Assembly: GCF_950023065.1 (NCBI RefSeq)
Contig: NC_088679.1
Coordinates: forward strand, 28,582,001 to 28,646,000
DNA: 64,000 bases
Origin: Planococcus citri
Taxonomy: Eukaryota; Arthropoda; Insecta; Hemiptera; Pseudococcidae
Direction: 5' to 3'
The notes below the pieces were generated by a model that ran no database searches, was not told the DNA's origin, and worked only from the letters and a program-made list of their open reading frames with translations. Below, piece after piece: positions 59,501-64,000 of the stretch. Each line of letters begins with the position of its first letter. Positions within the stretch are counted from its first letter, which is position 1. The translations under genes were made by a program, and so were the position numbers.

Positions 59501-60940
59501 TTGCCAAAATTGCAGAAAAAAAACTTTTTTGACCAACATTTTGTAGTGGGAGGTTTTTCCCTGTTTCCTCACGATATAAGCTGGGTGAATATTTCTCCGA
59601 ACTTTTGTTATGCATTGCATAAAAAATATGACTCATCCAGTGTTAATTTCGAAAGTTCATCCTTTGAATAAATATCTGTCTTGCACTTTTTGTAAAAATT
59701 GAAAAAAAAAAACAGTTTTTTTTATAAAAAATACCAAAAAATTCAGTTTTTTTGTTGCCAAAATTGTGAAAAAAATGTATTTTTCGTAAAAATTGTAAGA
59801 AAAACGAGCTTACAATTTATCAAAATTTCCAAAACGCTTGTTTAGTCTCTTTTTGTTTGCCAAAATTGAAAAGTAATCCCACTTTTGTATCAAAATTACA
59901 GAGAAGACTCATTTTTCTGTCAAATTTCCTAAAAGTTTTAATTCTGTTACTTTGCAAGAAATTCTTATTACATACGTTGAAATTGAATTTTGGGAAAAAA
60001 TTCATTCAGGTGAATAGTTGTTTGTAGAATATGAATTCGGAGAGTCGGATTCAAGAATTCAGTAGTCGAGAAAAAACGTTCGGAAAAAATTTATTTGGTA
60101 TTACGTTGTATATGTATTTCACCCAATTTTGAAAATTTTTATCAACTTTTTAAAAATTTTGTGTTCTTTCCGGTTCAGAAAGTGTATGATGCTTGATCAC
60201 AATTTATTTTTTATAGTTAAGTAGTGCAATTAAATACATCTGTATGATTTTTCCCAGTGTTCGGTAAACTTTGGTGCTACTCTGCAGGTTTTCTGTAATT
60301 TTTCATAGCCTTTTGTTGCAGTTTTCTGAAATTTTCGCAAAAGTTTTTTTAATATTTTCAATCATTAAGTAATTTTTCATAGATTTTAGGGAATTTTTCC
60401 TTTTTTCGTCCACTTGACCAAGTTTCCTGATTTTTTTGTATTAATTTTGGCATTTTATCAAATTTTTCTCAATTTTAAACCATTTTTTATCAGCCAGTTT
60501 TTGCATTTTTGAAAAATAATTTGGTGTAATTAATTTTTTTTTTATTTCCGTTTTATTTTATAAAACTTTTCTTACTTAATATTCAATTAATTTTTTTTCA
60601 TTTTCAACATTTTTTTGATAAATTTTTGAATTTTATCAATTTTATTCAGTTTGGAGTCTCTTTTTCATATCAATTTTATTGTATAATTTCAAAATACTGA
60701 ATTCTGATTAATCGAAATTAATGCAACATTAATCAATTGTGACACAGTTCACGTAGTAACGTCATAATTCTGTAATCTTTGATGAGTGGAAAACCTTCTC
60801 CTAAGCTCGATGTTTTTCATTTCTAATCCTTTTTCCTTTACCAATGGTTTTTGAAGAACTATGCACTAATTCATTTCATTCTGTTAGTTGAAATTTAATT
60901 TATGCAATCCACTAACTATTTTTTCCCCTTTTCTGTTTCA
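56600..60940. other. Non-coding, probably intronic
   Basis: No supported coding exon. The region 57400-58700 is richer in CG than average and may contain alternative promoters; a donor-like GTAGGT at about 57685 and GTAAGT near 57548 are compatible but not evidence. 59260-60010 is a TTTTGGCAAAAA-type array. Confidence 0.4.
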
Positions 60941-60941
60941 G

Positions 60942-60986
60942 GTGAGTTCAAATTTTTATCCCCTTGAATAGCCTACGATGTCAGAC
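60942..60986 (+). other. Possible mini-exon with start codon
   Basis: A pyrimidine-rich acceptor (TTTCTGTTTCAG) opens a 45-bp interval that contains ATG at 60978 and closes at GAC before GTAAGTTC. It would supply Met-Ser-Asp to a downstream exon. It cannot be joined in frame to the exon at 47.1 kb because of a TAG, so it would be an alternative start. Confidence 0.25.
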
Positions 60987-63900
60987 GTAAGTTCACGTAT
61001 TGTTATTATTACTACTTATTGATGTAATCTTTTGCTGACATTTATGCAAAAATCAGTTGTTTCTTGTCTAAAAACGTTTTGGCATATTCCATATTGTGCT
61101 CTGATCTTCAAGTCATTGAGACAGTTTATTTTCAGTGACAAAAATTCACACCTATAATGTATGATTTTATGGCTCATAAAGAAATAAACTTCTTTCTCGT
61201 TTAAATATAATGCACGAACGCGATGATAAAGGCTGTCGATCGAGCCATGCTGGTTCATCGAAGACGCCTGGTAAGTAAGTGGTGATGGTGATGGTGATGG
61301 TATGAGAGAGAATGTAATAAGTACTTGTGCAGTGTGTGCTGTGTAAGTGACGAGTTTACCTATACCTATCCACCAAATACACCTCCTTTCCTTGGTACAT
61401 TAACGATCTACTTTTTCTGACACCTTCACTACTGGCATCTCGAGTTCGAACGATCGAATTGTGTGTAGTATGTGTAGTATGTGTGTATAAGTTTCATCTT
61501 TTTTCTTTCTTTCTGCGTGGCTGTAGTTTTCGTCGAACCGGCTCGATCAAAATCGTATCGTGTTCGCGGTGTTTTGTGTGTTTTTTTCGAAGGTGCCTGC
61601 TTAGATTTTAGATTTATCGATGTGTTTTGGCGTTTCCTCGAATTTGTTTGTTTGTTCGTTTTTCTGTTTGTTTTTTTGGAAATGTGATAATTTTTTCATA
61701 ATTTTTGGCGTAATTTTGCGGACTGGTGTTATTTTCAAGACGAATTTTGTGCTCTCTGGTTTCGGCTGCTTTTTGTATATTATACTCTTACGTTCCTGAT
61801 TCGATGATAAATTACCTCATTCTTATATTACACGCGATTTCTCGGTGTAATACTTTTTACCTTGCTCGTAAATCAGGCGTAATTTCGCGTAAAATGTAAT
61901 AAAGTCCGATAACCGAGATGCTGTCAATAAAGAGAACGCATCAAAATACGTACTGCGGTCATAGTACCGTTGAATTGTGTCTTACTGTTTGCCGCAGTGA
62001 AACTACACTGTTAGAGCACTTTTTAGTATCATTTTTTTTTGTATGTACCTACATATACTTACACGAAGATGATGGACTAATAAAGGATAATTTTACATCT
62101 GTGTGTTGAGAATGAGCCATAAAGAAAGCCGATAATTTACCTTTTTTCTCATTCGAGTCGCGTCGTCCTCGTCTTCTTTTTCTTTTCATACGCCAGCTCG
62201 CATAAAAGTGTAGTATTCGATCACGTGGGAAGCTCTTTGGAGTTTTCCGGCTGTCTGCGCGATGGATAAGCTGGGTCGAGCCCGAGCCCGAGCCATCCTC
62301 GTAAATAACTTGTTCACGATTTTGAAAAATCTTAACTCAATTAGCAACGTGTACCGCTTTGTATTTTAATTTACTTACTTTGCTTTGGCTCGAGTCGAGT
62401 TCGTTTCGTTGAATAATTTATCAATAAGCTGGGCAGTCGGCGAATAACCCATGTGTTTGTGTACCTTACATACAAATGTATCTTTATCTTTGGGAAATCT
62501 GCTCAACTGCTGAAATCTAGAGAAAGAAATTAATCATAATCTCAATTGTTTCGCGTGCTCCTCTTGTCATTGTTTTATGTTTGCGAAAATTTTCTATACT
62601 TGATGGTACATAGAATAAACTGTTTGCACTCGTCATCGTCATGTGAATTCAATTCCAAGTTTTATTCAAAATGTAATGGAGATGTTTTTAGGATTTTCAC
62701 CTGTTTCGAGACTGAGACACAACTTATAAACGGATGTTTATTACGTAAACTTGGACTATTATTATAGTACATATTTGAGTTTAGATGATATTAATTTTTC
62801 AACCTCCTACTCGTCTCACCGAAGCTGTACAGCTTATTGCGTTGATTTCCATGTATAGGAGCTGGTACATGTTATGTATATCTTCGGCGTATGGCATTTA
62901 TACGTATAGTATACGTAGTACGTACTCTCATAAACATGACGAGGTGTGTATATGTATTCTAATTCGATGTTTAATGCCACTTAAAAACAAGGTATAAATT
63001 AAAGTTGCGGCGTTACTCGTATTTCTATTCTATCGTTCGAAATGAATGAAAAGAACCGGTTGCCTCTACAATACACGCTCGTAGTATACCTATGTAGAGG
63101 TCAGCTGTTACACTTTAGCGTGTGCTGGTCGTAAATTTTCTGATCGAGTTACCAATCGCGATGAGATTTTGTCAGATAATTTTGCCAGTGTTCGAAGACC
63201 AAGACCGAAGACGAATGAATTTTGTAAAAGGTATTCGCGAATCGCGATCGTGAGAAAAGAGATGTTCGGATGAGATAACGAAGTGAATGTGCACGAGCTC
63301 GATGGTTTTAAAAAAAGGACGAGCTGGGTGATGATAAATGAAAGTACGAAATGTGACAAGATATCGAGTGAATTGGTATTTAAGAAGGTCGGATCTGCCT
63401 CAAATTCGGACTGTTGACCTAATTTTTGCGAATGTGGAGGAGTCCTTTGAGGAGGTAAGTTGAGCTTTCTGTTCGTATGTTTTTTCTCGAGGAAGAGAAG
63501 AAATGGTAGATTATGAAAGAGGGTGTCTAATGAGTCATGAAAAGGGAAGAATCGTGGAAAAGTTATGATTTCTGGAGAGTGGTTGTAAACATTTTGAAGT
63601 GTTGTGAATTTAGCTCGAAATCGACTTCTAAAATTGAACTCATACGTAAAAAAAATTTGCAGCGAACTGAACTGCCCTAAAATGCACTGGGTATTATTCC
63701 TATTATTTTGGTGAATTTTTTGAAATTTTGGCTAGAAAGAGGTTTCTAGGGCGGAACTTACTAACGAAAATCAGAGGTTGAAAAAATATTGAAAACATCG
63801 ATTTTGACTGATTTACCTGAGAGCGTAAGAATGATGAATTCAAGCATGAAGATTTGAATGTTTTTGAACTTTTGAAAAATTAGTTTCGTTTTTCCCCATT

Positions 63901-64000
63901 TTAAGATTTAAAAAAATGTTTTTTTCTGCTTTTTTGTCAAAGTTGTCAATGAAGTGCTGTTTTTTGCGAGAATTGTCTTATAATCCTGCTCCTGCCGAAA
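60987..64000. other. Non-coding to the window end
   Basis: No supported gene. The stretch 61280-63450 is relatively CpG-rich and includes a CGAGCCCGAGCC repeat at about 62275. A possible donor (GAGGAG before GTAAGTTG) lies at about 63452. These would suit alternative first exons of a gene continuing to the right. Confidence 0.35.

Noticed and set aside
1..64000. CRISPR arrays, tRNA or rRNA genes, bacterial or endosymbiont DNA
   Set aside because: No regularly spaced identical repeats, no cloverleaf-forming segment with both promoter boxes, no rRNA signature, and all recognisable genes are intron-bearing and animal-like.

Overview
This window is nuclear DNA of an insect. It is AT-rich, carries spliced genes with GT-AG introns, and holds a cluster of 7-transmembrane odorant receptor genes. 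The very frequent TAGGTAGGTACC-type motifs and the general composition suggest a sternorrhynchan hemipteran (mealybug, scale or aphid type), but that assignment is inference. No CRISPR array, rRNA, tRNA or prokaryotic operon was seen.

Layout. 1-6.9 kb holds no recognisable protein gene, only one possible two-exon short transcript at 2.5 kb. 6.9-18.2 kb is a compact housekeeping block: TOM40 (-), a CCDC9-like protein (+), translin-associated factor X (-), a long SRSF7/9G8-type SR splicing factor (+), a Tctex-type dynein light chain (+) and the complex I subunit NDUFV3 (+). Two pairs in it are head-to-head and share short promoters (TOM40/CCDC9-like and TSNAX/SRSF7-like). Two junctions are tail-to-tail (CCDC9-like/TSNAX and NDUFV3/OR1).

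18.2-41.5 kb is an odorant receptor cluster. Four genes are on the minus strand (OR1-OR4) and one on the plus strand (OR5), with a decayed receptor fragment near 35.5 kb. OR3, OR4 and OR5 can be assembled as intact reading frames. OR1 is complete except that a 2,684-bp Helitron-like element interrupts its second exon. OR2 has a one-base frameshift at the start of its last exon. A SAM-domain gene resembling C19orf47 lies at 32.2-32.8 kb, and a 1.6-kb foldback element lies at 33.7-35.3 kb.

42-64 kb is mostly intron-like or intergenic DNA around a single recognisable 5' coding exon at 47.1 kb, from a + strand gene whose remainder lies outside the window or was not found. This part carries a defective mariner, a macro-domain (OARD1-like) gene fragment flanked by minisatellite, an array of palindromic motifs, and repeated TTTTGGCAAAAA-type low-complexity arrays.

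The strongest unusual observation is the precise Helitron insertion in OR1. It has 5'-TC, a 3' hairpin, CTAG, A/T target flanks and no target duplication, and the uninterrupted paralogue OR2 acts as an empty-site control. I found no convincing previously undescribed enzymatic or defence system. Exon coordinates were worked out by hand from splice signals and reading phase and have not been checked against transcripts.
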